Source: Sternotherus odoratus
Lineage: Eukaryota; Chordata; Testudines; Kinosternidae
Direction: 5' to 3'
DNA: 64,000 bases
Assembly: GCA_032164245.1 (NCBI GenBank)
Contig: JAVMKO010000002.1
Coordinates: 181,232,920-181,296,919 of the forward strand
Shown here: positions 11,311 to 22,399 of the stretch, piece after piece
How the letters are laid out: every line of letters starts with the position of its first letter
Numbering within the stretch: the stretch's first letter is position 1
Made by a program: the position numbers and the translations under genes
Notes under the pieces: model-generated
The model's input: only the letters and a program-made list of their open reading frames with translations
Databases searched by the model: none
What the model was told of the DNA's origin: nothing

Positions 11311-12080
11311 AGCCTCAGAGGTGCAGGGGAGAGGGCTTTGTTTGAGCCAGCCGGAAAAAGAAAACCTTGGCCCTCTAAGGATTACACCCCACTCCCTCTC
11401 TTGCAGGCACTGGGAGTGGAGGGGGGGAGGGTTCTATAACTTTGATTGGCTGGATAGAAGAGTGCAGCATAAATCTGTTGGCCTCACTCAATGGGAGAAT
11501 TTATAAATCCTTCCCCGTTCCAGAGATACCATTCTGACTTTGGAAGAAAAGCTTTCTTCCCCCCATTGTTTAGTATTAGCATAGGACTGGGTTTCTTGGG
11601 CTACACTGTGGACATTGTGTTAGTTGCATTTTAGGGAGCTGGGAAGGAATTTTTTCTCACTACCGGATTAGTCAGGGCACACAGGAGGTTTTCTCACCTT
11701 CCTCAGTAGCCCAAAGACCTGATAAGTAGCTTAGGTTGCAAAATTCATGATCTGACAACGTGGCTGGTGCCAATAGAGGGTTCTCGTTCCCCGGAATTGA
11801 AAGCAAATTAGGAAAATGCAGCTCCGAAAGAAAGTGGGGAATGGGCTTGTGGCCAACTGGCCCCACTTAACCCTCATATGAGGAAAGGGCTGTGGGTCCC
11901 AGCAACAGTAATGGGATTTAAGTAATGATGTGGTGGCAGTTCTCTTCCAGGGGAAGAAGTGGAGGGCAAACGGCAGCTCTCCACCAAGTGGTATGGATTC
12001 CCAATAAAGGATGACCTGCATTGCACAAGTTATGGCCTGATAGTTCTCAGATGTGTCACCTAATAAATCTGCAGCCTAGC
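11311..12080. repeat. Unclassified GC-richer repeat candidate
   Basis: This block is clearly more GC-rich than its flanks. It contains two AATAAA motifs near its right end (about 12003 and 12062), as expected of LTR or retroposed sequence. No open frame with known motifs and no target duplication could be fixed. Confidence 0.3.
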
Positions 12081-12588
12081 TGAACCCCATTACATGTGTA
12101 TTGTCTTTCCTCCGGCACTGTCTGGCACAACGTATGATTGAGGACAATAGTTAAGCAGGATTCAAAAAGTTTAGATGTTTAAATAAATAACAGAACATGT
12201 CTAGTTACATGAGATAAAGTAAAACTGCATAAGAGCCATTGATACATTTAAATCAAGTATCCTTTAGCTGTCCTGAACAATAATGAAATGATTTAATGGA
12301 AAGTTAGGCATGAATATAATTTTTAATTGCTTTCAAAATATATTATTGACTCAAATCCTTCCCAAACTTAGGCATCCTTAGTCTACCCTCAGACATATAT
12401 ATTTGGTAAGTCATCTCACAGCATAGGGGAAAAGGTTGAGTCCTTAGAAATAAAGCAGTTCATTAAAACAGGAGACTCCACAAGCCATAAAAAGTCGAAC
12501 CACTTCAGCAAGAATCTGACTGATGACAGACTTTTAAACAGCTTCTTTGTAGAATCATTTGCTCCCTTTTAGTGCAGGTCTTTGATTA
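12081..12588. other. No gene recognised
   Basis: AT-rich, nothing supported. Confidence 0.5.
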
Positions 12589-12596
12589 CACTAAAA

Positions 12597-13261
12597 CAAA
12601 CTTTTTGGTCCAAGGGCCACATTGGGGTGGGGAAATTGCTTGCAGAGCCATGACCATAGGGCTGGGGCAGAGGGTTGGGGTGCAGGAGGGAGGAGGGGGT
12701 GTAGTGTGCAGGGAGGGGTTCCGGGCAAGGGGTTGGAGCAGAGGAGCGGTGCAGGGTGTACAAGGGAGCTCAGGGAAGGAGGTTGGGGTGCAGGAGGGGC
12801 ACGGGTGCAGCAGGGGGTCAGGGCAGGAGGGGTTTGGGGTGTGGGCTCCAGCCTGGCACCGCTTACCTGGAGTGGCTCCGGGGCATGGCAGGCTCCCTAC
12901 CTGCCTCCCCTGGTCTTGGCCCCGCGCTGCTCCAGGAAGCAGCCAGCACTATGTTCCTGCTGCCCCTGGGGGGAGGGGAGCAGAGAGGGCTCCATGTGCT
13001 TCTGAGTACCTCCCCCGAAGCTCCCATTGGCCGCAGTTCCCTGTTCCCAGCCAATGGGAGCTTCGGGGGAGGAATCCACAGGCAAGAACAGTTCGTGGAG
13101 CCCTCTGCTCCCCTTCCTCCAGGGGCTGCAGGGAGATGATGCCGGCCGCTTCCCATAGCAGAGCAGGATCCGCAGCGCCACGGGGGTGGCAAATCCGCAG
13201 ACCAGATCCAGAGCCCTGAGGGGCCAGATCTGGCCTGCAGGCCGTAGTGTGCCCAACCCTG
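12597..13261. mobile_element. Non-autonomous hAT (Charlie-like) transposon
   Basis: Left end 'caaactttttggtccaaggg' and right end 'ggccgtagtgtgcccaaccc' are the inverted ends of a hAT family that I recognise from reptile genomes; the left tip looks shortened by about nine bases. Flanks cactaaaa (12589-12596) and cactcaaa (13262-13269) agree at 7 of 8 positions, as expected for a hAT 8-bp duplication. The interior is a G-rich low-complexity block (12660-12840), followed by inverted 'gaagctcccattgg' / 'ccaatgggagcttc' phrases near 13018 and 13052. It gives many spurious frames but no transposase. Confidence 0.7.
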
Positions 13262-13786
13262 CACTCAAACATGTCAACTCCTTTCAGAGAGGTATCAAAA
13301 CATCCCTTTTTGTTGTTAAATCTATTGTTATAGAAGTAGTCATCAGATGGTGCTGTTGTACACAATCTTACAAATTCTTTGTATTGGCACATGTGCAAAT
13401 GTTTAGGTCTTGGAAGAAAATACTCTGTTGTTGGTTTTCTGATGCAGGCTCTTATGTGGGAGGAGCTTTGGTAAGCAAGCTTCCTTAATCTTTCTAGAAT
13501 CAATTACTGCGGAGAACATTGCACTGTGAAACAAGACACTGATGTTTGGGCTGAGATCCCTTAAGAGGGGATTGTCTGCGTGTGTTGCTTCTAACCACCT
13601 ATATTCAAGGATGTTAGCCAGAATTGAAATAGTTAAATCAAAAAGGGAAAAGATAAAAGCCTTACTAGATAATTATTGTGGCTTTGAAGAAAGGCTGTGG
13701 CTTTGAAGAAAGGCTATGCCTTTCTTGAATTTTTTTTAATGTTTTTACTTGTGTTCCTATCTTTATGTTAATTGATTTGGTGGAAG

Positions 13787-14476
13787 TGTTACAAGATGGA
13801 TGTAAAGGTAGAAGAATGAAAGAATAAGAGTGTTTGTGTATGGGAAAATAGGAGATGAAAGAGGTACCAGTGCCAGCTTAAAATTTACAGCTTCTCGCAT
13901 CACTGGGCCTAAGAATGTGCAAGGCGAAGGTGACCGGACGACCCCGAAGGGCAAGCCAGAACTCCTGCTGTTATCACCGGACAAGAGGGCCAAATGGCTA
14001 AGGACAAAGATAAACAAGATAACCCTCTCCCTCCCAGGCATCATGGAGGTGCTACATGCTGATTGATTATCTCATCAAAGGTTACAGCGGCATGACAAAG
14101 CGTCCTCCATAGGCTTGCATGGGAGAAAATCTCTATAAGAACTGAGTAAAAACAACAAGACGTCGAGTCTGGTTCTGCAACCACCCTCCAGGAGCATCTG
14201 ATGCGCATTGGACAAAATGTCGGCTCCAGCCTTGTGTCCAGGCTACCTAGCCAGTAACCTGGCACAAGCAACTCTTAGGCTGATAACTATAACAACCTCG
14301 CAGAACTCATAGGAATGAATGCATGAGAGTGTGTGTGTGCACGTCTAATGATGGGTTATAACTAGAAATAAGTAATTTGGCATGGTGTTGCTTTTCTCGC
14401 CTGTATTTGCACTAAATGTGGCTCTTTGCCTTCTCCCTCTTAAAAGATTCTGCTAGTTTTTATTTAAGTTGGTACA
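13787..14476 (+). repeat. Candidate solo LTR
   Basis: The 690-bp block starts TGTTACAAG and ends GTTGGTACA. It is GC-richer than its surroundings and has no coding motifs. Flanks ggaag / aaaag are only partly alike, so the LTR reading is tentative. Confidence 0.3.
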
Positions 14477-15801
14477 AAAAGGACTGGTGAATATAGTGTA
14501 AAAGAAGTAAGCTACAGTAAGAATATATCCAGACTCTGTGTCAGTGATTTTTCTTCCCCTGGGAATCTTACCTGAAGAGCCCTGACATCTGCTACCAGTC
14601 AGCAGAGGGGCTACACTGTGCATTCTAAAAGATGGATAGATCTGATTTGTGGTAGTTACTGTTGCCAAATTTTAGTCAAGTTGTAAATTATGCATCTCAA
14701 TTAGGTGGCACTACATGCTGGTACTCAAATGGGCATTATTACAATGAAATGGATTTAAAAATAAGATACTCCACTTCATTCTGTCCTGCAGTCAGAAATT
14801 TCTCTTGCTATATTTTGTACAACCATACAAATTATCAAACAAGAGAATGAGATTGCCACATTTCAATGCATTTGAACATGTAGCTGCTATCAGATCTCTT
14901 CTCCCCTTTTCACTGTGGTAGCATTCACAATATGTTCAAAGTTGGATATGCACATCTAGCCACAAAACAAAACAGCTTTCCCCTCACCACCTTCCTGGGC
15001 TCAGCCCTACCCATAGAGAGCTATCTGTAGTCCAGATACTTTTCCAGACAGCTAGGAACTCAGCCCTCTCTTCCAGCTCCGGGCAGCAACTGACTGTTCT
15101 GTCTATGCTGCTTCTTTTTATATGGCCCTCCTGATCCCTGATTGGCCATTCCAGCAACCCCTCAGATTGGGTGCTTCTCCTGCAGGCACACTAGGCCACC
15201 CAGAGGGCTTCTCTTTTACTCTTTTCTGGGGCGGGATGAGGCAGGTCCGTGAGGCCTATTTAGCAGGACCCTTTAGACCTATTCCACCACATCACAGGTC
15301 CCTTTTTAAATTATTTTAATTTTGATAGGATTTTAGTGGTTAAACTACTTTTTTAGTAACAATAGAACTTCCTAGATCTGCCTTGAGAATTCTCATTTAA
15401 TGGAAAGCCTCAATTTATCTATCCAGACTTCTTTTGGCATTTAATACTACCACATTTTATGCTTATCTGAACTTCTACTCATAAATCAAGTACAGTATTA
15501 AGTTAATTTTGAGGCTAGTTATATTGGGAACTCCATTTATGGTACAAATTATTCATTAAGCAGATCTCTCTGCTCTTCTTTGCCAACAAAAAATAGAAAC
15601 TATCCAATTTATTTTTCTAACTACTTTATCTAGAGAGATCTCTAAAATTTAGTTGCTAGCTGTTCAGTCAAATGATTGAGCCCACCCTGCTGTGAAAGTT
15701 CTCCCTCTTCTGGAATAACCTGAGCATGAAATTCACTCCTGTACAGAGGAGTGCTATTGCCTATGCACCACTTAAGTCCTCAATACAGAATTTAAGCAAT
15801 G
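14477..15801. other. No gene recognised
   Basis: Mostly AT-rich. A GC-richer patch at about 14990-15300 has no identifiable element. Confidence 0.45.
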
Positions 15802-15803
15802 TA

Positions 15804-16102
15804 CAGTAGACTCTCGATTATCCAGGATGATAGGAAAAAAATTAATCCTGGTTAATAAAATCCTGGATAATCACCATCCATAGGAAACATGGGGAGGGAG
15901 GGTTGGTTCACCAGCCACCCTGCGCCGGGGGGGAGGGGGTGTTGGTTCACTGGCTGCCCTGGGTCCTGGTGGGGTTTTTTGTGTTTGTTTGGGGCTGCAA
16001 CAAAGCCAGAGCCAGCCCTGCGAGTTACACTTTGTTTGTTTTTGATGTCCTGGTTAATCCACATCCTGGTTAACCCAATCCTGGATAATGGAGAGCCTAC
16101 TG
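15804..16102. mobile_element. Tigger-type MITE with TA target duplication
   Basis: Starts CAGTAGACTCTCGATTATCC and ends GGATAATGGAGAGCCTACTG. The ends are inverted repeats flanked by TA (15802-15803, 16103-16104). The 299-bp element has a G-rich centre and no transposase. Confidence 0.85.
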
Positions 16103-16104
16103 TA

Positions 16105-17180
16105 TAGGACTTTTGCCAATCCTTTGCATGGGGTCAACTACAGTCTTACCACTCGGCTCTCCAGACCTATCCTGAGATCGTTTTCTCTCGTTCAGTTTTA
16201 GGAGGGTCATTCTTCTATCCAAGAAGTTCCACAACAATTTTGTACATACTCATTAATAAATTCTCACTTGAAGAGAATAATTTTGGAAAATCTGGATAAC
16301 CTCATAAGACAACAGTGGTTCTAAACCTATGTCAAAGTTAATATAATTTTTCCCCAGTTCCTAGAAACTTTCTTCAGCAATATTATACACTCAAATTGAT
16401 GCTCCCATGCTGATTTATACAGTACTTTTCTTAGCCTTATATTTAGCTCTTGACTAAAGTGGGGGTTAATTCGACTGTCCCTAACCAGCCTACAATAAAA
16501 GAGGTTAGAGTATTCAAGGCAGCCTGCAAACTATTACTGAGCACAGAATGGGTATTCTTTTTGCAAATGCACCTACTGCACCACTGTATCCAACTCATTA
16601 TTTTGTAAAGCACTTTGAAATACCAGTACCTTGAGTCCAAAAAGTGCAATACAAAATCATCTTCTCTTCTATTATTTTCTGCTTGTATCAGCAATAGATA
16701 TCTGCTGTATTCTTTTATCAACTTTGAGCTGGTACATTTTTTTCCCATTGTGGCAATGTAGTTGTCTATATACTACATCCTCAAAAGAAGCATCTCTGAT
16801 GTAGCATTCCCTCTGATGTAAGACTACAATACCTAGGGTCACAGCTTCTTTAAAAGCACTGTATTCACCCTTTGCGTTACACTTACAATATTTGGTTCCA
16901 AAGGAAGTTATAAAAGGAGTGCACTGTATTTTCCCCCAGTTTGGCAAAATTACAATAATATATTAATCTATATTTAAAGTTTCTGTGGACTCTCCTCCTT
17001 AAATCAGAGGGTGTTTTGGTCATTTTGAAATAACATAAAACCAGCATGGGTGAGATTGAATATAGCAGTGATTTGCTCCTAATTTTTTAAGGTGCATTTT
17101 AAACACAGAGTTATACATAATTGCTTAAATGACACTGTACTAAACTATGTACCGTAGGGGAATAGGCACTAACAAATTAC
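16105..17180. other. No gene recognised
   Basis: AT-rich; probable intron up to the DIRS-A insertion. Confidence 0.5.
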
Positions 17181-17487
17181 AAAACAAGGTTACTTACCTG
17201 TAACTGTTGTTCTTCGAGATGTGTTGCTCACATCCATTCCATTTAGGTTAGGTACGCGCAGCGTGCCTGGTTGCCGGGTAGATTTTTCCCCTAGCTATAG
17301 CCTGGGTGAGCAGGGAGCCCCCTGGAGTGGCGCCCTTATAGCAGCCTATATATACCACTGCGACCCCAGGCACCATCTTAGTTCCTTCTTGCCGGCTAAT
17401 CCGACAGTGGGGAAGGAGGGTGGGTTTGGAATGGATGTGAGCAACACATCTCGAAGAACAACAGTTACAGGTAAGTAACCTTGTTTT
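17181..17487. repeat. DIRS-A hairpin: left end and internal complementary region
   Basis: 17181-17241 and 17428-17487 are near-perfect inverse complements (gttacttacctgtaactgtt against aacagttacaggtaagtaac), about 60 bp per arm with a ~186-base spacer. Directly after the second arm, 17488-17520 (cttcttcgagtgattgctca) is the complement of the right end of the element. The internal region therefore joins complements of both ends, the DIRS hallmark. Confidence 0.92.
17235..17390. repeat. DIRS-A left inverted terminal repeat
   Basis: The stretch from 'cattccatttaggttag' to 'ttagttccttctt' is the inverse complement of 21214-21369. It includes a 'tatatata' stretch near 17348, a possible promoter element if the terminal repeat drives transcription. 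Confidence 0.9.
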
Positions 17488-17540
17488 CTTCTTCGAGTGA
17501 TTGCTCACATGCATTCCATTTAGGTGACTACAAGCAATAC

Positions 17541-18607
17541 CTAGGAGGAGGGGTCGGATTGACCCATTGCTGATCGTAAGACCGCTGACCCAAACGCAGC
17601 ATCGTCCCTGGTTTGCTGGACTATGGCGTAGTGTGCGGCAAAGGTGTGGACGGAGGACCAGGTAGCCGCCCTGCAGATGTCCTGAATAGGGACTCCCTCC
17701 CGGAAGGCCGCAGAGGATGCCTGCGCTCTCGTGGAGTGTGCTGTTACTCTCTCGAGCGGTTTGCCCGCGAGTTCATAACAGGTGTGGATGCACGACGTGA
17801 TCCAGGAGGAGAGTCGTTGGGCTGAAATCGGCTGGCCCTTCATTCTTTCCGCAACCGCTATAAACAGCTGGGTCGTTTTCCTGAATTGCTTTGTCCTGTC
17901 TAAATAAAAAGCAAGAGCCCTCCTAACATCCAACGTGTGTAATTGCTGCTGTTTCTCAGAGGTATGCGGTCTAGGGCAAAGACTGGGAGACAAATGTCTT
18001 GGTTGATATGGAAGGGTGAGACCACCTTAGGCAGGAAAGCCGGGTGGGGACGTAGCTGCACCTTGTCCTTATGAAAAATGGTGTAGGGCGGCTCTGAGGT
18101 CAGTGCACGTATCTCTGACACTCTACGAGCCGAGGTGATAGCTACTAAGAATGCCACCTTCCAGGAAAGGTAGAGTAGGGAACACGTGGCGAGGGGCTCG
18201 AACGGGGGTAACGTGAGGCGTGAGAGCACAAGGTTTAAGTCCCAAGGTGGAATTGGGCGCTTCACGGTCGGATACAATTTGTCCAGTCCCTTAAGAAAAC
18301 GATACACCACAGGGTCAGAAAATACCGAGCGGTTTGCCTGGCCAGGGTGGAAAGCCGAGATCGCAGCCAAGTGGACTCGAATGGTGGAAGTAGACAGGCC
18401 TTGGTTTCTAAGGCCTAAGAGGTAGTCCAGTATACGAGGGATAGGAGCCTGAGTCGGGACGATGGCCAATCCCCCACACCAGGTGGAGAAACGGGTCCAC
18501 TTTGCGATGTAGGTGTTTCTAGTGGCAGGCTTCCTGCTACCCAGAAGGATGTTCTGTACCTCAGCTGAGCATAAAAGCTCTGGGCCTCTCAGCCATGGAG
18601 TAGCCAT
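17541..18607 (-). pseudogene. DIRS-A tyrosine recombinase, frameshifted
   Basis: The protein would catalyse integration of the circular DIRS DNA through a phosphotyrosine intermediate. The start ATG lies at 18607 (MATPWLRG), overlapping the last codons of the RT-RNase H frame by 19 bases, as in copy C. The reading is intact through the first catalytic arginine (SARRVSEI) and continues to LPVF. Near 17970-17985 a single-base deletion relative to copy C breaks the frame. The remainder, with the H-x-x-R (HSTR) and terminal H-Y motif (AAHYAIV), is open in another frame to 17541. All catalytic residues are still encoded, but not in one frame, so this copy should not give a full enzyme. Confidence 0.9.
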
Positions 18608-20559
18608 GCTGTGAGATGGAGGGACTGAAGGTCCGGGTGCAGGAGGCGACCGTGGTCCTGAGAGATCAGGTCTGGGCATAATGGGAGGCTGATGGGAGGG
18701 GCTCTGGAGAACTGGAGGAGGGACGCATACCAACACTGCCTGGGCCAGGCTGGGGCTATGAGGATGACGTGGGCCTTGTCCCGTTTGATCTTCAGGATCA
18801 CCTTGTGTAGAAGTGGAATCGGTGGGAACGCGTAGAGCAGGTGCCCCGTCCAGGGTAGGAGAAAGGCATCTGTCAAGGACCCTTTGGCGCTGCCTCGGAA
18901 GGAGCAGAACTGGAGGCTCTTCCTGTTCTGCCTGGAGGCAAAGAGATCGATCTGGGGAAACCCCCACCTTAGGAAGATCGGTCGAATAACGTCCGGTCTG
19001 AGGGACCACTCGTGAGTCGCAAAGGACCTGCTGAGGTGGTCTGCCAGCGTGTTCTGAACACCCGGGAGGAACGAGGCCACAGGGTGAATCCGGTGGGCTA
19101 TACAAAATTCCCAGAGAAGAAGTGCCTCCTGACATAGAGGGTTGGAACGGGCCCCGCCCTGTTTGTTTATGTAGAACTGGGCTGTGGTGTTGTCCGTAAG
19201 TACCGCTACACATCGGTCTTGTAGTGTATTTCGAAAGGCCTGGCAAGCCAGGCGAACGGCTCTCAGCTCCCTGACGTTGATGTGAAGGCAGAGATCCGAT
19301 TCCGACCAACGGCCCTGAGTCCTGAGGTGACCGAGGTGGGCCCCCCATCCCAGAGATGAAGCGTCCGTCACCAGAGAGAGGGATGGGCTGGGGGGGAGGA
19401 AGGGGACACCGCGACACACATTGTCCTGATCTTCCCACCAAGCCAGAGTGGATAGTATGTCTCTGGGGATAGTGAGGAGAGTGTCTATATTGTCTCTGCG
19501 TGGTCTGTAGGCCGACGCTAGCCACGACTGTAGTGGACGGAGTCTCAGCCTGGCGTGTTGCGTGACCTGCGTACATGAGGCTAAGTGGCCTAGTAGGCTG
19601 AGGAACGCTCTGGCCGTGGTCATGGGACAGGCGCGCAGACCCCGAATGGCCGACTGTATGGCTAGAAAACGAGTGTGAGGTAGAGACGCTCGTGCTACAG
19701 TGGAATCCAGAAAGGCCCCTATGAACTCGATCCTCTGGGTCGGTTCCATTGTAGACTTTTCTCTGTTGAGAAGGATTCCCAAACGTTCGAACGTCCTGAT
19801 GACCAGGTGCACGTGCGAGCGCACTTGGTCCTTGCAGGTGCCTCGGATTAGCCAGTCGTCTAAGTACGGGTATAGCTGTACCCCGTTGCGCCGAAGGGAC
19901 GCTGCTACCACTGCCATGCACTTGGTGAAAACCCTGGGTGCAGTGGAGAGGCCGAAGGGTAGAACAGCAAACTGGTAGTGTTCCCCTGCCACCAGGAAGC
20001 GGAGGTAGCGCCTGTGCGATGGGTTTATACTTATATGGAAATACGCGTCCTTCATATCGAGGGCAGCGAACCAGTCTCCAGGATCCAGAGAGGGGATAAT
20101 GGTGCCTAAGGCGACCATGCGGAACTTGAACTTGCACATGTGGGCATTGAGTCCTCGCAGGTCTAGGATGGGCCGGAGGCCCCCTTTCGCCTTGGGAACC
20201 AGGAAGTAGCGGGAGTAGAACCCCTTGCCTCTGAACTCCTCCGGTACGGGTTCGATGGCTCCCAGTGCAAGGAGCGACCTCACCTCCTGTACAAGGAGTT
20301 GCTCGTGAGAGGGGTCCCTGAAGAGGGACGGGGAGGGTGGATGGGCGGGAGGAGTGGAGGACAGTTGGAGCGAGTATCCCATCTCCACCGTGCGGAGGAC
20401 CCACTGGTCTGAGGTGATGTCCGACCAAGCACAGAGGAAGTGGGACAAACGGTCTCCGAAGGGAGGATCCGGAACTGAAACTGGTGCTCTGCCCCCGGGC
20501 GCACCTTCAAAAGTTTTGTCTAGGCCCGCGGGGTGGCTTCGGGGCCTGTTGCCTCCCAC
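18589..20559 (-). CDS. DIRS-A reverse transcriptase-RNase H, open frame
   Basis: The frame is open for 656 codons. RT covers roughly residues 100-300, with KGGLRPILDLRGLN, the first aspartate in ALDMKDAYF (D168), LPFGLSTAPR, and the active-site YLDD at 232-235. RNase H follows, with VTDASS (D399), ELRAV (E431), LTDNTT (D455) and LADHLS (D507). The last ~140 residues (DLFASRQNRK, YAFPPIPLL) match the region often called methyltransferase-like in DIRS elements; this last identification is weak. The frame has no ATG near its beginning: the first in-frame start-like codon is GTG at 20559, and it overlaps the gag tail by about 50 bases. Expression may therefore need a frameshift or reinitiation. 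The role is copying element RNA into DNA. It is surprisingly free of stops for a copy whose gag is lost. Confidence 0.93.
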   Translation of the reverse strand: MGGNRPRSHPAGLDKTFEGAPGGRAPVSVPDPPFGDRLSHFLCAWSDITSDQWVLRTVEMGYSLQLSSTPPAHPPSPSLFRDPSHEQLLVQEVRSLLALGAIEPVPEEFRGKGFYSRYFLVPKAKGGLRPILDLRGLNAHMCKFKFRMVALGTIIPSLDPGDWFAALDMKDAYFHISINPSHRRYLRFLVAGEHYQFAVLPFGLSTAPRVFTKCMAVVAASLRRNGVQLYPYLDDWLIRGTCKDQVRSHVHLVIRTFERLGILLNREKSTMEPTQRIEFIGAFLDSTVARASLPHTRFLAIQSAIRGLRACPMTTARAFLSLLGHLASCTQVTQHARLRLRPLQSWLASAYRPRRDNIDTLLTIPRDILSTLAWWEDQDNVCRGVPFLPPSPSLSLVTDASSLGWGAHLGHLRTQGRWSESDLCLHINVRELRAVRLACQAFRNTLQDRCVAVLTDNTTAQFYINKQGGARSNPLCQEALLLWEFCIAHRIHPVASFLPGVQNTLADHLSRSFATHEWSLRPDVIRPIFLRWGFPQIDLFASRQNRKSLQFCSFRGSAKGSLTDAFLLPWTGHLLYAFPPIPLLHKVILKIKRDKAHVILIAPAWPRQCWYASLLQFSRAPPISLPLCPDLISQDHGRLLHPDLQSLHLTAWLLHG

Positions 20560-21014
20560 CTTGGCGTGGGCCTGGGCGCCGGCGATAAGGTCTCGGTCTC
20601 CTTTGCTGGAAGTCTCGAGGTGGGCGGGCAGGTGGGAAGAATTGCCGTCGCGGGGGGTAGAAGGGACGCCTCTGCGCTGACGGTGCCTGCATTCCCAAGG
20701 ATTTAAGGGTTACCCCTTTGTCCTTAAGGTTCTGGAGACGAGTGTCCGTGTCTCCGGAAAAGAGGGAATCCCCTTCAAAGGGGAGGTCCTGGATCTTGAG
20801 CTGCATAGCCTGGGACAAAGTGGTGGACTGCAGCCAAGCCGCCCGACGAAGGGCGATTCCTGAAGCCATGGCCCTTGCCGCTGCGTCAGCCGAGTCCAGG
20901 GCCGCCTGCAGGGCATATCTTGAAGCACTTTAGACAATGAGTGTGCGGATCGCCCAAGGGCATGGGCTTCCCACACTGCGCACACGCTTTAAAGCCTGGG
21001 GCCTTAGGCGGCAT
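20507..21014 (-). pseudogene. DIRS-A gag remnant with ~2-kb internal deletion
   Basis: The start ATG at 21014 (MPPKAPGFKAC) and the first Cys pairs match copy C gag residues 1 to about 31. At about 20925 the sequence jumps to the equivalent of gag residue ~719 (RYALQAALDSA). The joint changes frame, so no Gag fusion is made. The downstream piece is open from 20869 to 20507 and encodes the basic Gag tail (RRPFYPPRRQFFPP, then an Arg/Pro-rich end). The deletion removes the RS domain and almost all helical Gag sequence, so this copy depends on Gag from elsewhere. Confidence 0.85.
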
Positions 21015-21213
21015 AAACCCCAGGAGGCAGGGGAAACCCCTGCACGTACTAATCTATTTACACTAAGAAAATAATTAACTAACTAACTACTAATGGCAGA
21101 ACTATTTACACTAAGTATTTAACTATTAACATAACAAAGAGAGAAGAAGCTAGGAGATATAGAGACTGTGGGACACAGAGCTCTACTGTTCCTGCAACCA
21201 GCTCGTCTGCGGT

Positions 21214-21369
21214 AAGAAGGAACTAAGATGGTGCCTGGGGTCGCAGTGGTATATATAGGCTGCTATAAGGGCGCCACTCCAGGGGGCTCCCTGCTCACCC
21301 AGGCTATAGCTAGGGGAAAAATCTACCCGGCAACCAGGCACGCTGCGCGTACCTAACCTAAATGGAATG
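21214..21369. repeat. DIRS-A right inverted terminal repeat
   Basis: Inverse complement of 17235-17390. Sense transcription of the element would start within or next to it. The outermost 'gcaatcactcgaagaagaa' follows at 21377-21395 and is complemented in the internal region at 17488-17506. Confidence 0.9.
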
Positions 21370-21395
21370 CATGTGAGCAATCACTCGAAGAAGAA

Positions 21396-21814
21396 TTTAT
21401 GCTACTACAATGTATACACTTTTATAGTGCGCTACGTTAATGTGTTGTTATACAAATTACTAACAAAAAACCCTACATTTAAAACATCCAGATTGCAAAC
21501 ACTGAAAAAAGCTATGCAATGACAAAATTAAGGTTTGCACATTCATGTTTGCATGTCTTATGTCATATACTTTAATTACATGATCACATACTATTTTTAC
21601 CAGAGGTCTCATTTGGTGAGATGATGCTCAGTTAATGAGCAGCTATTCAATTCTATTATGTTATTTTGTTTTTTCCTCATTATTCAATGTGTGGCCCCAC
21701 ACCTTAATTACTGCACATTATCCAAACCCTACTCTGAAGACAGAATTATTCATTTCTTCATGGGTGCTGATCACTATTGTATCTGAGATCTTCACAGATA
21801 TTTATTTATTTAAA
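21396..21814. other. No gene recognised
   Basis: AT-rich flank of DIRS-A. Confidence 0.5.
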
Positions 21815-21895
21815 AACACCCCTGTGAGGTGAGGAAATAGTATTTATTAGTCCCACTATTCACAGAGGTGAAGCAGACACAAAGAGATTAAGATC
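21815..21895 (-). repeat. MIR-type SINE fragment, antisense
   Basis: 'cccctgtgaggtgaggaaat', followed by 'agtcccactattcacagagg' and 'cacaaagagattaag', parallels the antisense of the MIR core. Short and decayed. Confidence 0.55.
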
Positions 21896-22030
21896 AAAAG
21901 TATCTGCTAATTTTGGGTGCCCAATTTGAGACATCTAGAAACTGTTTTTTCAAAGTTATTTACCATTACAGATTGCACACACAACCTTAATTCTGGCATT
22001 TCCTCATTTCTAAGTGCTTGACTTTGTAAC

Positions 22031-22260
22031 CTGAATAATCATAGAAACATAGGTTTCAGAAAGTCCTTTAGTCCAGCATCTTGCAGTGAGGAAGGATGGA
22101 GTATACTTAGACAACCCTAATAGATATTTGCCTAATTTGTTCTTTAAAATCTCCAATGATGGTGATTCCACAACATCCCTTGGCAACCCAGTCCAGTAAT
22201 AATTATTAATGATGTTCTTTTAATATAGAAGTTTGTGTGTAACAGCTTTTAAATCAAGCT
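22031..22260 (-). repeat. CR1 LINE 3' tail, antisense
   Basis: Begins 'atcatagaaacatagg', the complement of the CR1 3' terminal short repeat. It continues with 'agtccagcatcttgcagtg' and 'ttccacaacatcccttggca', a well-known CR1 phrase. Only the 3' end is present, the usual 5'-truncated form. Confidence 0.75.
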
Positions 22261-22399
22261 GAAACCCCCTTTCTCAGAAATCTCATCATGTGGAATGTAG
22301 TAACTAATAGCAGTTACAATCTACGTGCACTAGAGGGGGATAAGATACACACCTTACCAGTGGGCTTTACTGATATTTGCTAACAGCAGAGGAATGCTG

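Larger units (their letters stand above)
17181..21395 (-). mobile_element. DIRS-type retrotransposon copy A (internally deleted)
   Basis: A 4.2-kb element read on the minus strand. In sense order it has a right-end inverted repeat, a gag remnant, an RT-RNase H frame, a tyrosine recombinase frame, an internal complementary region, and the left-end inverted repeat. There is no target-site duplication, as expected when a tyrosine recombinase rather than an integrase inserts the DNA. Compared with copy C it lacks about 2.06 kb of gag. RT-RNase H is open; the recombinase has one frameshift. Ends were set by comparing the termini with the internal complementary region and are uncertain by 2-3 bases. 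Confidence 0.92.

Noticed and set aside
12572..13503. Several overlapping frames of 100-215 codons on both strands
   Set aside because: They lie across the G-rich interior of a non-autonomous hAT element and its flank. No transposase motif.
17900..20428. 842-codon frame as one protein in DIRS-A
   Set aside because: Only its end is the recombinase. The first ~600 codons overlap RT in another frame and have no known domain. Kept as a finding, not as a gene.
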